From Fontimicrobium_A sp034506455 (GTDB lineage Bacteria > Zhuqueibacterota > Zhuqueibacteria > Residuimicrobiales > Krinioviventaceae): a DNA stretch of 14,080 nucleotides. Location: positions 1-14,080 of the forward strand of contig JAPDPN010000082.1 in assembly GCA_034506455.1 (NCBI GenBank). Reading direction: 5' to 3'. The notes beneath the pieces were generated by a model. The model saw only the letters and a list, made by a program, of their open reading frames with translations. It was not told the origin of the DNA and did no database searches. Both the position numbers and the translations under genes were made by a program. Below are positions 1 through 7,462 of the stretch, piece after piece (the first letter of the stretch is position 1; every line of letters begins with the position of its first letter).

Positions 1-146
1 TTGCCGAGCTGTTTGCGCCGGAGGATGACAAACTGACGATGATCGTCACCTTTATCGCCGTATTGGAATTGATAAAACAAGGTAAAATTCGCGCCGTGCA
101 GAGCGAACCGTTTGCACCGATACAAATCGAAAGAGTCGATGGATAG
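1..146 (+). CDS. scpA: Segregation and condensation protein A, C-terminal end (partial)
   Basis: This is the last 47 codons of a gene that begins upstream of the window; the frame starts at base 3 and ends at TAG 144-146. The peptide contains F-I-A-V-L-E-L-I-K-Q-G-K-I, the typical C-terminal winged-helix segment of the kleisin ScpA that contacts the SMC head. ScpA bridges SMC and ScpB in the bacterial condensin that compacts and segregates the chromosome. Identity rests on this short motif and on scpB following directly with an 8-nt overlap (139-146). Only the tail is visible, so nothing can be said about the rest of the protein. Confidence 0.85.
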   Translation, partial: AELFAPEDDKLTMIVTFIAVLELIKQGKIRAVQSEPFAPIQIERVDG

Positions 147-798
147 CTATCCGCTGAAAACCATTTTGGAAGCCTTGATTTTCGCCTCGCAGACGCCGTT
201 GACTGAAAAGCAGATGCTGGCGATTCTGCCGGCGGAAACGAGCGAGTCCATTAACGCCGCTTTGGCCGAGCTGCAGCAGGACTATGCCGAGCGGCCTTTT
301 ACCATCAAAAAGATTTCGGGCGGATGGCAGTTCGTCTCGCGGCCCGAGTTTTCGCCCTGGATTACGCGGCTTTTCGAAGAAAAAGCCCGCAGCCGGTTGT
401 CGCGCGCGGCCTTGGAAACTTTGGCCATCATTGCTTTCAAGCAACCAATCAGCCGCGTCGAAGTCTCGGCCATTCGGGGCGTCAACTCGGACGGCGTCAT
501 CAAGACTCTCCTGGATGCGCGGCTGATCACCATTGCCGGACGCGACCAGGGTCCCGGGCGCGCTCTGCTGTTCAAAACAACGCCCGAGTTTTTGCGCTAT
601 TTCGGCATCAACGACATTTCCGATCTGCCCAAGCCGAAAGAAGTCGAAGAGCTGCTGGCGGCCGGCGAAGGCAGCCAACTCCTCAAGGAGATGCCGGAGG
701 TCGGGCTGGAGCCGGTACTTGAGCCGGAGGAAGCGAGAAAAGACGACGCGCAGGCGGAGCAGGAGCAAAAGAGCGAGCATGTCGATGCGGCTGAATAG
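139..798 (+). CDS. scpB: Segregation and condensation protein B
   Basis: The gene encodes 219 residues, close to the usual 180-220. ScpB is the winged-helix partner that dimerises and binds ScpA in the SMC-ScpAB condensin complex in the cytoplasm. Residues 1 to about 80 form the first winged helix (L-K-T-I-L-E-A-L-I-F-A-S near the start). Residues of about 88 to 160 form the second and hold the family signature K-Q-P-I-S-R-V-E...I-R-G-V-N-S-D-G-V-I-K-T-L, then G-P-G-R-A-L-L-F-K-T-T-P-E-F-L-R-Y-F-G. The tail after about residue 180 is acidic, Glu/Ala/Gln-rich and probably disordered. I chose ATG 139 over an in-frame TTG at 112 because protein homology begins there and it overlaps the scpA stop, which implies translational coupling. 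Its end overlaps rluB by 20 nt. Confidence 0.95.
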   Translation: MDSYPLKTILEALIFASQTPLTEKQMLAILPAETSESINAALAELQQDYAERPFTIKKISGGWQFVSRPEFSPWITRLFEEKARSRLSRAALETLAIIAFKQPISRVEVSAIRGVNSDGVIKTLLDARLITIAGRDQGPGRALLFKTTPEFLRYFGINDISDLPKPKEVEELLAAGEGSQLLKEMPEVGLEPVLEPEEARKDDAQAEQEQKSEHVDAAE

Positions 799-1519
799 AT
801 ACCTGGCTTTGTGCGGTTTGGCTTCGCGGCGCGGCGCAGAAGAGCTGATCACCGCCGGTCGGGTGACGGTCAACGGCAAGCCGGTGACCGACTTGGCGAC
901 GACGGTTGAGGAAGGCCGCGATCGAGTGCGCGTCGATGGTGTCCCGGTCTACCCGCCGCGGCAAAAGGTCTATGTGCTGTTGAACAAGCCCAAGGGCGTG
1001 ATCACCACCGCCAAAGACGAAAAAGGCAGGCGCAGCGTTCTGGATTTGGTCAAACTGAAGGAACGGGTATTTCCCGTCGGACGGCTCGACCGCAACAGCG
1101 AGGGACTGCTTTTGTTGACCAACGACGGCGAACTCGCCCATCGGTTGATGCACCCGCGCTTTAAAGTGCAAAAGACCTATCGGGTTCAGCTCGAACAGCC
1201 GTTCGATCCGAACGATTTCATCGCCCTGACGCAGGGAGTCGAATTGGAAGACGGCAGAACACAGCCCTGCAGCGCCCGCTATTACGGCCCAAGCCCGTCG
1301 CAAATCGAAATTCGCATCCGCGAGGGGCGCTATCACCAAGTCCGGCGCATGTTCGAACAGCTGGGCTATTCGGTGCGCAGTCTCAAGCGTGTCCAGTATG
1401 GACCATTGGTGCTGGAGGATTTGCCGCGCGGCCGCTGGCGAATGCTGAAACAGCAGGAGGTGGATGCCCTGTTCAAGGCCGTCGGTCTGCACCGCAAAGG
1501 GAAGCCGAATGACGCGTAA
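779..1519 (+). CDS. rluB: 23S rRNA pseudouridine synthase, RluB/RsuA family
   Basis: The product is 246 residues. It isomerises a uridine in 23S rRNA to pseudouridine during ribosome assembly. An S4 RNA-binding domain lies at residues 3-45 (R-L-N-R-Y-L-A...A-S-R-R-G-A-E-E-L-I), followed by the RsuA-type catalytic domain. The motif G-R-L-D-R-N-S-E-G-L-L-L-L-T-N-D-G contains the catalytic Asp104. L-N-K-P-K-G-V (68-74) and E-G-R-Y-H-Q-V-R-R-M-F (182-192) are also family signatures. The start at 779 overlaps scpB by 20 nt, with AGGAG at 761-765 upstream; ATG 785 is an alternative two codons later. An rluB homologue next to scpAB is also found in Bacillus (ypuL), which supports this name over rsuA or rluE/F. 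The exact target uridine is inferred from the family. Confidence 0.93.
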   Translation: MSMRLNRYLALCGLASRRGAEELITAGRVTVNGKPVTDLATTVEEGRDRVRVDGVPVYPPRQKVYVLLNKPKGVITTAKDEKGRRSVLDLVKLKERVFPVGRLDRNSEGLLLLTNDGELAHRLMHPRFKVQKTYRVQLEQPFDPNDFIALTQGVELEDGRTQPCSARYYGPSPSQIEIRIREGRYHQVRRMFEQLGYSVRSLKRVQYGPLVLEDLPRGRWRMLKQQEVDALFKAVGLHRKGKPNDA

Positions 1520-2189
1520 AAACGGCATCATCATTGCTATAGACGGCCCGGCGGGCTCGGGGAAAAGCACAGCGGCTAAATATGCGGCGCAAAGGCTCAA
1601 TTATCTTTACCTGGACAGCGGCGCCATGTATCGCGCCGCCACCTTGTTGGTGCTTCAGCATCCGGAAGTCACGAATGACGCGACGCGGCAGGCGGAACTC
1701 GTCCGTTCGGCAACCATCGAGCTGATCAAAAGGGAAGAAGGCCTGCAGGTTCTGCTGAACGGTTGCGACGTTTCCTATGAGATTCGCACGCCGGAGGTAA
1801 CCCGCGCCATCGCACCGGTCGCCGCCAATCCGGGGGTACGCGAAGAGTTGGTCAAAAAACAGCGGCTGATCGGCCAAGACGGCGGCGTAGTGGCGGAGGG
1901 ACGCGACATCGGCACCGTCGTTTTCCCCGACGCTGAATTAAAAGTTTTTATGACCGCTTCATTGGAAAAAAGGGCGGAGCGGCGGGCAAACGAATTGCGC
2001 AAGATGGGCATAGAGGTTAATTTCGAGCAAATAATGGAAGAAATTCGCCGGCGTGATGAAAGCGACATGATGCGCGCTCACGGCCCGCTGCGCCGAGCAA
2101 AAGACGCGCTTGAGCTCGATACGACCCTGCTCACCATCGAGCAGCAGGTCGATGTGATCGTCCGCTGGGCAAAGGAGCGCGGCGCCTGA
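1509..2189 (+). CDS. cmk: Cytidylate kinase
   Basis: The product is 226 residues, normal for a bacterial CMP kinase. It transfers phosphate from ATP to CMP or dCMP in pyrimidine nucleotide recycling. The Walker A loop G-P-A-G-S-G-K-S-T lies at residues 13-21. It is followed by Y-L-D-S-G-A-M-Y-R-A (CMP-binding), then E-G-R-D-I-G-T-V-V-F-P-D-A (nucleotide-binding Arg/Asp) and the lid segment R-R-D-E-S-D near residue 180. The start at ATG 1509 gives the N-terminus usual for the family and overlaps the rluB stop by 11 nt. A start farther upstream would add unrelated residues. The gene is followed after 3 nt by ispH, and then by rpsA. The cmk-(ispH)-rpsA order is widespread in bacteria. Confidence 0.96.
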   Translation: MTRKNGIIIAIDGPAGSGKSTAAKYAAQRLNYLYLDSGAMYRAATLLVLQHPEVTNDATRQAELVRSATIELIKREEGLQVLLNGCDVSYEIRTPEVTRAIAPVAANPGVREELVKKQRLIGQDGGVVAEGRDIGTVVFPDAELKVFMTASLEKRAERRANELRKMGIEVNFEQIMEEIRRRDESDMMRAHGPLRRAKDALELDTTLLTIEQQVDVIVRWAKERGA

Positions 2190-2192
2190 GCC

Positions 2193-3107
2193 ATGAAGGT
2201 GGTGATCGACCCGAATGCCGGTCCCTGCAGCGGCGTTCGCCGCGCGTTGGCATTGCTGCAGCAGGAGCTGCAGGAACGCGGCGAGTGCTATGCGCTCGGC
2301 GAGGTGATTCATAATCTGATGGAAATGGAGCGCCTCGAGCAGGCGGGTTTGCGGACGATTGACCAAGAGCAGGCGGAACGCGGCGATTTGGACTCTTTCC
2401 GCGGCCGCAGGCTGCTGATTCGCGCGCACGGGATCTCCGAATCCCTGCGACAAGTGTTAAAAGAAAACGAGATTACGATTATCGACGGAACGTGTCCCAC
2501 GGTCGACGCGCTGCAGAAGCGATTGCGTCGCTATGCCGATCAGGGTTATCAGGTGGTCATTGTCGGCAAAGCCGGCCACCCGGAGGTGAAGGGCTTGAGC
2601 GGCGCGTGCAGAGGACGAGCCGTCGTTGTGAACGACGAGCGGGACGCGGCGCACGTCGAGCCGAATTTACCGACAGTAGTTGCCGCCCAAACAACGATTG
2701 CCGCCGAGCATTTCGATCGAATGGTCGAATTGCTCAAGTCAAAAGTGAAAAAGATGACAGTCCTGCGTTCGATGTGCCCGCAAGTGGCCAAACGCGAGGA
2801 AAATATTCGAAATTTTGCCGGACAGGTGACTGTTCTGCTGCTGGTGGGCGGTAAAAACAGCTCGAACACGCGCGTACTGTTCGAAAGCGCCCGTACCGTC
2901 AATCCGCGCACGATTTGGATCGAGTCTCCCAAAGAACTCGAGTCAAAGTGGTTCGAGGAAAGCGATATTGTCGGCGTCACCGGCAGCGCTTCGACGCCGT
3001 TCCATCAGCTCGAGCAGGTGCGCGACGCTTTGATAAAGTCCCCACTAAGGGGTGAAAATACACAAAAGGAGGAACAAACCCATCATGGATCAAACAATGA
3101 ACCCTAA
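2193..3107 (+). CDS. ispH: 4-hydroxy-3-methylbut-2-enyl diphosphate reductase
   Basis: This cytoplasmic [4Fe-4S] enzyme (LytB) makes IPP and DMAPP from HMBPP, the last step of the MEP isoprenoid pathway. The product is 304 residues. The three cluster cysteines are visible: C12 (G-P-C-S-G-V-R-R-A), C101 (D-G-T-C-P-T-V) and C195 (S-M-C-P-Q-V). Substrate-binding H40 (V-I-H-N), H79 (A-H-G-I) and H129 plus the proton donor E131 (G-H-P-E-V) are present, as are A-Q-T-T-I and the K-N-S-S-N-T-R diphosphate motif. The core ends near residue 282. The last 22 residues are polar and unlike the family, and they are encoded across the rpsA ribosome-binding site and start codon (23-nt overlap). No strong Shine-Dalgarno is close to the start; GGAG at 2174-2177 is 15 nt away, so coupling to cmk is likely. 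Confidence 0.94.
   Translation: MKVVIDPNAGPCSGVRRALALLQQELQERGECYALGEVIHNLMEMERLEQAGLRTIDQEQAERGDLDSFRGRRLLIRAHGISESLRQVLKENEITIIDGTCPTVDALQKRLRRYADQGYQVVIVGKAGHPEVKGLSGACRGRAVVVNDERDAAHVEPNLPTVVAAQTTIAAEHFDRMVELLKSKVKKMTVLRSMCPQVAKREENIRNFAGQVTVLLLVGGKNSSNTRVLFESARTVNPRTIWIESPKELESKWFEESDIVGVTGSASTPFHQLEQVRDALIKSPLRGENTQKEEQTHHGSNNEP
3065..3072 (+). promoter_or_regulatory. Ribosome-binding site of rpsA inside ispH
   Basis: AAAGGAGG lies 12 nt before ATG 3085 and inside the end of ispH. It decides the start of rpsA: an in-frame ATG upstream at 3052 would precede this site. Ribosomes finishing ispH at 3107 run over it, so its access is probably controlled by ispH translation. Confidence 0.75.
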
Positions 3108-5034
3108 CCCGACTTCGAACGAGGAGCAGACTTTGGCTTCCAACCTCGAAGGCGGCCTCACAGCTGCACCCGAGACAGCCGATCGTTCGACGGCTGCGGA
3201 CTTTCAGGACCCGATCGCCTCGCAGATCAAATCGCAACAGGTACCGTCGACCGGCGATCCCGCCTCTTTGGACATTGCGAAGCTCGATGAGATGGAAAAA
3301 GAGTACACCGAGCAAGAGTTCGAGGCAATGGCCAAATTCTACGAAGACACCCTGATTGATTTCAAGGCAGGTCAAGTTGTCGTCGGCCGAGTGCTGGCGA
3401 TCGGCGAAAAAGAAGTCTCCATCGACATCGGCTTTAAATCCGAAGGCACTGTGCCGGTCGAAGAATTCGACAATCTTTCGGAATTAAAGATCGGCGATTC
3501 GGTTGAAGTGCTGATTGACGAGATTGAAGATAAGGAAGGCTTTCTGGTTCTTTCCAAGCGGAAAGCCGATTTCATGCGCACTTGGGATCGCGTAATCGAG
3601 TCGTATGAGCGCGGCGAGATCTTGCGCGGCCAGTGCATTCGTCGCATCAAGGGCGGCTTTGTCGTCGATCTCGGCGGCGTCGATGCTTTTCTCCCCGGTT
3701 CGCAGGTCGATGTTCGCCCGGTGCGCGATTTCGATTCCCTTATCGGCCGCACGATGGATTTCAAGATCGTCAAGGTCAACCATTTGCGCAAAAACATTGT
3801 CGTTTCCCATCGCGTGCTGGTCGAAGAGGAAATGAAGGAGCAGCGCGAAAAGATTTTGGCGGAACTGCAGCGCGGCCAGGTTCTCGAAGGAATCGTCAAG
3901 AACATTACCGATTTCGGCGTATTCATCGACTTGGGCGGTGTGGACGGTTTGCTGCATATCAACGATCTTTCCTGGGGACGCGTCTCGCATCCGTCCGAGG
4001 TTGTTTCGCTCGATGAAAAGATCAAAGTTGTGGTGTTGGACTTTAACGAGAACAAGGATCGAATTTCGCTCGGACTGAAGCAGCTGCAGCCGCATCCGTG
4101 GGAAGGTGTGGAAGAGAAATATCCGGTCGGCTCTACGGTGCGCGGCAAAGTGGTCAGCCTCTCCGATTACGGCGCGTTCGTTGAACTGGAAAAGGGCGTG
4201 GAAGGCTTGATCCACATTTCGGAAATGTCCTGGACGCAGCACATCAAGCACCCATCGAAACTGCTGACGGTCGGAGAAATCGTCGAAGCCAAGGTGCTGA
4301 GCATTCAGAAAGACGAGCGCAAGATTTCGCTCGGTCTGAAACAGCTGGAGCCGGATCCTTGGGATACTTTGGCGGAACGTTACCCGATCGGCTCGCGCCA
4401 CACCGGCACGGTACGCAACCTCACGAATTTCGGCGCGTTTGTCGAATTGGAAGAGGGCATTGACGGACTGATTCATATTTCCGATCTTTCGTGGACAAAA
4501 AAGATCCGTCATCCCGGCGAGGTGGTCAAGAAGGGCGATGTGGTCGATGTCGTGGTGCTCAACATCGATCGGGAAAACCGTCGCATTTCGTTGGGCTATA
4601 AGCAGACGCAGGAAAATCCCTGGGATCTTTTCGAGGAGCGCTTCAAGCCCGGAACTCAGGTTGAGGGCAAGGTGGTGCGCTTGATCGAAAAGGGTCTGCT
4701 GGTAGAATTGCCGGACGGCGTCGACGGTTTCGTGCCGATGTCGCAATTGGCGAAAGAGAATATCAGCAAACCTGCCGATGCCTATCAGATCGATGACGTC
4801 CTCAATTTGACGGTCATCGAGTTCAACAAGGACAGCAAAAAGATCGTCCTCTCTGAAAAGCAGGTGGCAAATCTGGAAGAGGCCAAAGTCCGCTCCGAAG
4901 CTGAAGTGGCTGAGGCCGAGCAGGAGTTTGCGGTGGAACCGCCTGCGCCGACGGAGAAAAAATCCAAGAAAAAGGCGGCGGAACCGCCCGCAGAACCGCC
5001 TGCGGATCAGTCGGCAGGGACTGCGGAAGCTTAA
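3085..5034 (+). CDS. rpsA: 30S ribosomal protein S1
   Basis: The product is 649 residues, longer than the 557 of E. coli S1. S1 binds single-stranded mRNA on the 30S subunit and assists initiation. Six S1 (OB-fold) domains can be seen, at about residues 93-165, 176-244, 261-333, 346-418, 433-505 and 520-590. Domains 3 to 5 are the most alike, each with the F-G-V/A-F-V/I...G-V-D-G-L-I/L-H-I signature and L-S-W or M-S-W after it. The first 90 residues are low-complexity and acidic. The last 55 are Glu/Pro/Ala/Lys-rich and probably disordered. A long N-terminal extension of this kind is known in Bacteroidota-like lineages. The start follows AAAGGAGG at 3065-3072; ATG 3097, four codons later, is the only close alternative. 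A strong terminator follows 6 nt after the stop. Confidence 0.96.
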   Translation: MDQTMNPNPTSNEEQTLASNLEGGLTAAPETADRSTAADFQDPIASQIKSQQVPSTGDPASLDIAKLDEMEKEYTEQEFEAMAKFYEDTLIDFKAGQVVVGRVLAIGEKEVSIDIGFKSEGTVPVEEFDNLSELKIGDSVEVLIDEIEDKEGFLVLSKRKADFMRTWDRVIESYERGEILRGQCIRRIKGGFVVDLGGVDAFLPGSQVDVRPVRDFDSLIGRTMDFKIVKVNHLRKNIVVSHRVLVEEEMKEQREKILAELQRGQVLEGIVKNITDFGVFIDLGGVDGLLHINDLSWGRVSHPSEVVSLDEKIKVVVLDFNENKDRISLGLKQLQPHPWEGVEEKYPVGSTVRGKVVSLSDYGAFVELEKGVEGLIHISEMSWTQHIKHPSKLLTVGEIVEAKVLSIQKDERKISLGLKQLEPDPWDTLAERYPIGSRHTGTVRNLTNFGAFVELEEGIDGLIHISDLSWTKKIRHPGEVVKKGDVVDVVVLNIDRENRRISLGYKQTQENPWDLFEERFKPGTQVEGKVVRLIEKGLLVELPDGVDGFVPMSQLAKENISKPADAYQIDDVLNLTVIEFNKDSKKIVLSEKQVANLEEAKVRSEAEVAEAEQEFAVEPPAPTEKKSKKKAAEPPAEPPADQSAGTAEA

Positions 5035-5040
5035 TAGGCT

Positions 5041-5075
5041 GGGAGTCGGCAGACTTTGCCGACTCCCCTCTTATT
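5041..5075 (+). terminator. Factor-independent terminator after rpsA
   Basis: GGGAGTCGGCA (5041-5051) and TGCCGACTCCC (5057-5067) form a perfect 11-bp stem with a 5-nt loop, GACTT. A pyrimidine/T-rich stretch, CTCTTATTT, follows at 5068-5076. It starts 6 nt after the rpsA stop and separates the housekeeping operon from lapA. The T-tract is interrupted by C and A, so some read-through is possible. Confidence 0.85.
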
Positions 5076-5154
5076 TGCGCCCCCAAGACAAAAAAATGGG
5101 CGCAGTGATTTAAAACAAGAAATAGCTGACTCTATCTGACCTTTTGGAGGATAG

Positions 5155-5511
5155 ATGTGGTTCGTTAGGTGGATTTTGACCTTTATTTTAGCGGCGGTTT
5201 TGATCGCCTTTGCCATGCAGAACTCGCAGGTTGCAGTAACGGTGAGGTTCTGGCATTGGGAGACCGTCAACGATGTGCCGCTATGGGTGGTCATGTATGT
5301 CTCTTTTTTTGCGGGCATATTTGTATGGGCGGCGGTTTCTCTGTTTCAAATCTTGGGACTGAAAGCCGCAAATCGCCGGCAGGCGAGACGGATTCGTGCG
5401 CTGGAAAACGAGCTGAAGCATTTGCGCAATGCCGCAGTCGAGGACGTCCTGTCGCCGGAATCGCTCGGAGAGGAAAAACTGAAAAGAGCGGAGAGCGGTC
5501 TGCATGAATGA
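5155..5511 (+). CDS. lapA: LapA-domain inner-membrane protein
   Basis: This is a small 118-residue membrane protein. It has two hydrophobic helices (residues 4-20 and 43-66) joined by a short loop with A-M-Q-N-S-Q-V-A-V-T-V-R-F-W. That is the signature of the LapA domain (DUF1049, YciS in E. coli). A basic, coiled-coil-like cytoplasmic tail (about 70-95, rich in Arg) and a short acidic end follow. In E. coli, LapA works with LapB in controlling lipopolysaccharide assembly. Start ATG 5155 has GGAGG at 5146-5150, 4 nt away. It is the first gene after the rpsA terminator and overlaps lapB by 8 nt, as in other lapAB pairs. The domain is well recognised; the exact role in this organism is inferred. 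Confidence 0.85.
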   Translation: MWFVRWILTFILAAVLIAFAMQNSQVAVTVRFWHWETVNDVPLWVVMYVSFFAGIFVWAAVSLFQILGLKAANRRQARRIRALENELKHLRNAAVEDVLSPESLGEEKLKRAESGLHE

Positions 5512-6649
5512 GCAAGTCCTATACTCGATTATCGGCCTCGCCATACTTGTCGCTTTTGCCGCCTGGTTCCTTATTCATCGACGCCCCAAACCGCGTCCCA
5601 GCGTTCAGAATGATTACATATCCGGACTTTATTTTCTCCTTTGGGGCGATCAAGATCGCGCCCTTGAAAAGCTCCGCGACGTTGTCAGAAGGGATACCGA
5701 TTACATCGACGCCTACATTCTCATCGGCAACATTTTTCGCGAAAAGGGCGCTTACGAAAGCGCCGTCAAGGTGCATCGCGACCTTCTGTTGCGCCCAAAC
5801 CTGACTCTGCAGCAGCAAAAGACCATTCTGATGAACCTGGCGCAGGACTATTACAAGAACGGCCAGCTCAAGTGGGCACAATCGACCTGCGACAAGCTGA
5901 TCGAGCTGGACAAGAAGGACGAATGGCCGAAAGAGTTCAAACGCACCCTTTATGAGAGTATGGAGGACTGGGAGGGAGCCTTTGAAACCCTTCGGCGCTT
6001 CGGTCGAATGGACAAAAAGGAGCGGATGACTCGATTGGCGTTGTACAAAGTGGAGCAGGGTCTTCAGTTGGCCAAGCTGGGCCGTGAACACGATGCCCGC
6101 CTTTGCTGGCGAGAAGCAATCAAGTGGGACGAGAAATGCTATCCGGCGCGCCTCGAGTTGGTCAAGAGCTACTTTCGCGAAAACCGCAATGAGGACGCCT
6201 TGGAGGAACTGCAGCAGACGCTGATCGCCATTCCCGAATATGCCGACCACGCTTTGGACGCTTTTCAGGACAAGCTGTATGAAATGGGCCGCTTTGATGA
6301 AATCGAACGGCTTTACAATCGGATCATCGACACGCATCCCCATCTGATCGAAGCCTATATCAGTCTCGCCGAAATTTACAGCAAAAAGGGTGAACTGGAG
6401 CGGGCGGCCGAGCTTTGCCGTCAGGCGTTGAGTCATGCTCCTAATCATCGACGCATCCTGTTGATGCTGGCGCTGATCGACCTCAAGCTGGGTCAGACTG
6501 ACACGGGCCTAAAGCAGCTCGAAGATATCCTCAAAAAAGAGGCGCAGCAGAAAAACGAATTCATTTGCGCCAAATGTCGATCCCGGCAAAGCAGCTACTT
6601 CTGGCGCTGCAGCTCCTGCGGGGCATGGAATTCAGCCGAAAGGCTGTAA
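5504..6649 (+). CDS. lapB: LapB-like TPR protein with C-terminal rubredoxin-type zinc ribbon
   Basis: The 381-residue product matches E. coli LapB (YciM, 389 aa) in length and layout. An N-terminal membrane anchor (residues 5-24) is followed by Arg/Lys-rich residues, then about eight or nine TPR-like repeats spanning 35-345. At the end is a rubredoxin-like metal site with C355-x2-C358 and C369-x2-C372 plus an aromatic W375. In E. coli LapB binds FtsH and LpxC and directs LpxC degradation, balancing LPS and phospholipid synthesis. The anchor keeps the TPRs in the cytoplasm. It overlaps lapA by 8 nt, which supports the lapAB assignment and implies a lipid A-containing outer membrane. The four cysteines are intact. 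The next gene starts 1 nt after the stop. Confidence 0.88.
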   Translation: MNEQVLYSIIGLAILVAFAAWFLIHRRPKPRPSVQNDYISGLYFLLWGDQDRALEKLRDVVRRDTDYIDAYILIGNIFREKGAYESAVKVHRDLLLRPNLTLQQQKTILMNLAQDYYKNGQLKWAQSTCDKLIELDKKDEWPKEFKRTLYESMEDWEGAFETLRRFGRMDKKERMTRLALYKVEQGLQLAKLGREHDARLCWREAIKWDEKCYPARLELVKSYFRENRNEDALEELQQTLIAIPEYADHALDAFQDKLYEMGRFDEIERLYNRIIDTHPHLIEAYISLAEIYSKKGELERAAELCRQALSHAPNHRRILLMLALIDLKLGQTDTGLKQLEDILKKEAQQKNEFICAKCRSRQSSYFWRCSSCGAWNSAERL

Positions 6650-6650
6650 A

Positions 6651-7433
6651 ATGGTCCGCGTCTTCGGCATCCGCACGGCGTGCCTGCTGATGCTGCTTGC
6701 CGTTATCGGCCGAAGCAGCGATCGACTCTCTGCCGCCCTGGATTCCCTCTATGCGGCACAGGACTGGGAGGCGCTGCAGCGGATGCTCCCGCAGTATCGT
6801 GCCCTTTATCCTCATAACCCAAATCTTGACTTTTTTCAAGCCGTTTTGACCGCCGATGCAGATTCGGCGCGCACTCTCTACCTCAAATTCCTCGCAGCCG
6901 ATCCGCAATCGCCCTATGCCGATCAGGCGCTTATCCGACTCGGCCAGTACTATTTTTCGGTTCGCGACTATTCGACGGCGCGCAGCTATTTTGCCCGCCT
7001 CTTTCGCAACTTTACCGCCTCGCCGTTGCGCGATGACGCCCAATTTCTCTATTGCCAATGCGTTTTAGCCGAGGATAAAGTCGATTCGGCGCGCGCCTTT
7101 TTAAATGCCTTTGTCCGCAGAGTATCCGAGTCTCCGTTTGTCGATCAGGCAGTGTGGGATCTGGAGCAGATCGGCGCCGCGGCTGCGCCGCCAAAGGCGG
7201 CCTATTATGCGGTTCAGGCGGCCGCTTTCCGCGATGAAGCTGCCGCCCAGGAAGCGGCGCAAAAAATTCGCCGCCTTTTCCCCCTTGTGGAAGTAAAATT
7301 CGATTCTCAATCGGGAAATTTATGGTATATTTTGATCGGCAAGTTTAGTGATCGACAGCGCGCCGAACGCTACGCAGACCTTTATCTTCGCCCCACGCTC
7401 AAGAATGTGCGCATCGTTGCCGTAGAGCATTGA
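6651..7433 (+). CDS. Secreted TPR/SPOR-domain protein
   Basis: The product has 260 residues. An N-terminal hydrophobic stretch (8-19, after R3 and R8) looks like a signal peptide or anchor. No lipobox is seen: C11 follows T-A, not a Leu at -3. Residues of about 30-175 are helical and TPR-like, with repeated S-P-Y-A-D-Q-A-L...G-x-Y-Y-F patterns resembling YbgF/BamD-type outer-membrane-lipoprotein repeats. Residues 185-259 form a SPOR domain: Y-Y-A-V-Q-A-A-A-F at the start, and W-Y-I-L-I-G-K-F-S-D-R-Q-R-A-E-R near 225-240. SPOR domains bind denuded glycan strands at the septum, so a periplasmic peptidoglycan-associated role is likely. It begins 1 nt after the lapB stop with no separate Shine-Dalgarno, so translation is probably coupled. 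The precise function is unknown. Confidence 0.8.
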   Translation: MVRVFGIRTACLLMLLAVIGRSSDRLSAALDSLYAAQDWEALQRMLPQYRALYPHNPNLDFFQAVLTADADSARTLYLKFLAADPQSPYADQALIRLGQYYFSVRDYSTARSYFARLFRNFTASPLRDDAQFLYCQCVLAEDKVDSARAFLNAFVRRVSESPFVDQAVWDLEQIGAAAAPPKAAYYAVQAAAFRDEAAAQEAAQKIRRLFPLVEVKFDSQSGNLWYILIGKFSDRQRAERYADLYLRPTLKNVRIVAVEH

Positions 7434-7462
7434 ACCGCCCCTATAAGCTTTGGAGGAGGATG

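Noticed and set aside
112..138. In-frame TTG start for scpB at 112
   Set aside because: Family homology begins at ATG 139, and the added nine residues are just scpA codons in another frame.
533..778. Upstream extension of the rluB frame to 533
   Set aside because: It lies entirely within scpB, is unusually Arg/Ser-rich and has no homology; the S4 domain begins at 779.
683..1600. Minus-strand open frame of 305 codons opposite scpB/rluB/cmk
   Set aside because: It spans three real genes and has no domain or ribosome-binding site.
3484..4746. Long minus-strand open frame (420 codons) opposite rpsA
   Set aside because: It mirrors rpsA codon bias, has no ribosome-binding site and no recognisable domain; rpsA has six clear S1 domains.
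2193..5034. IspH-S1 fusion as in some Clostridia
   Set aside because: The two genes are in different frames and IspH has its own stop at 3105-3107; they overlap but are not fused.
5109..5138. Possible lapA promoter (TTTAAA, 17-18 nt, TATCTG-like)
   Set aside because: Matches to -35 and -10 consensus are poor, and the leader would be only about 15 nt. A promoter after the rpsA terminator is expected, but I cannot place it.
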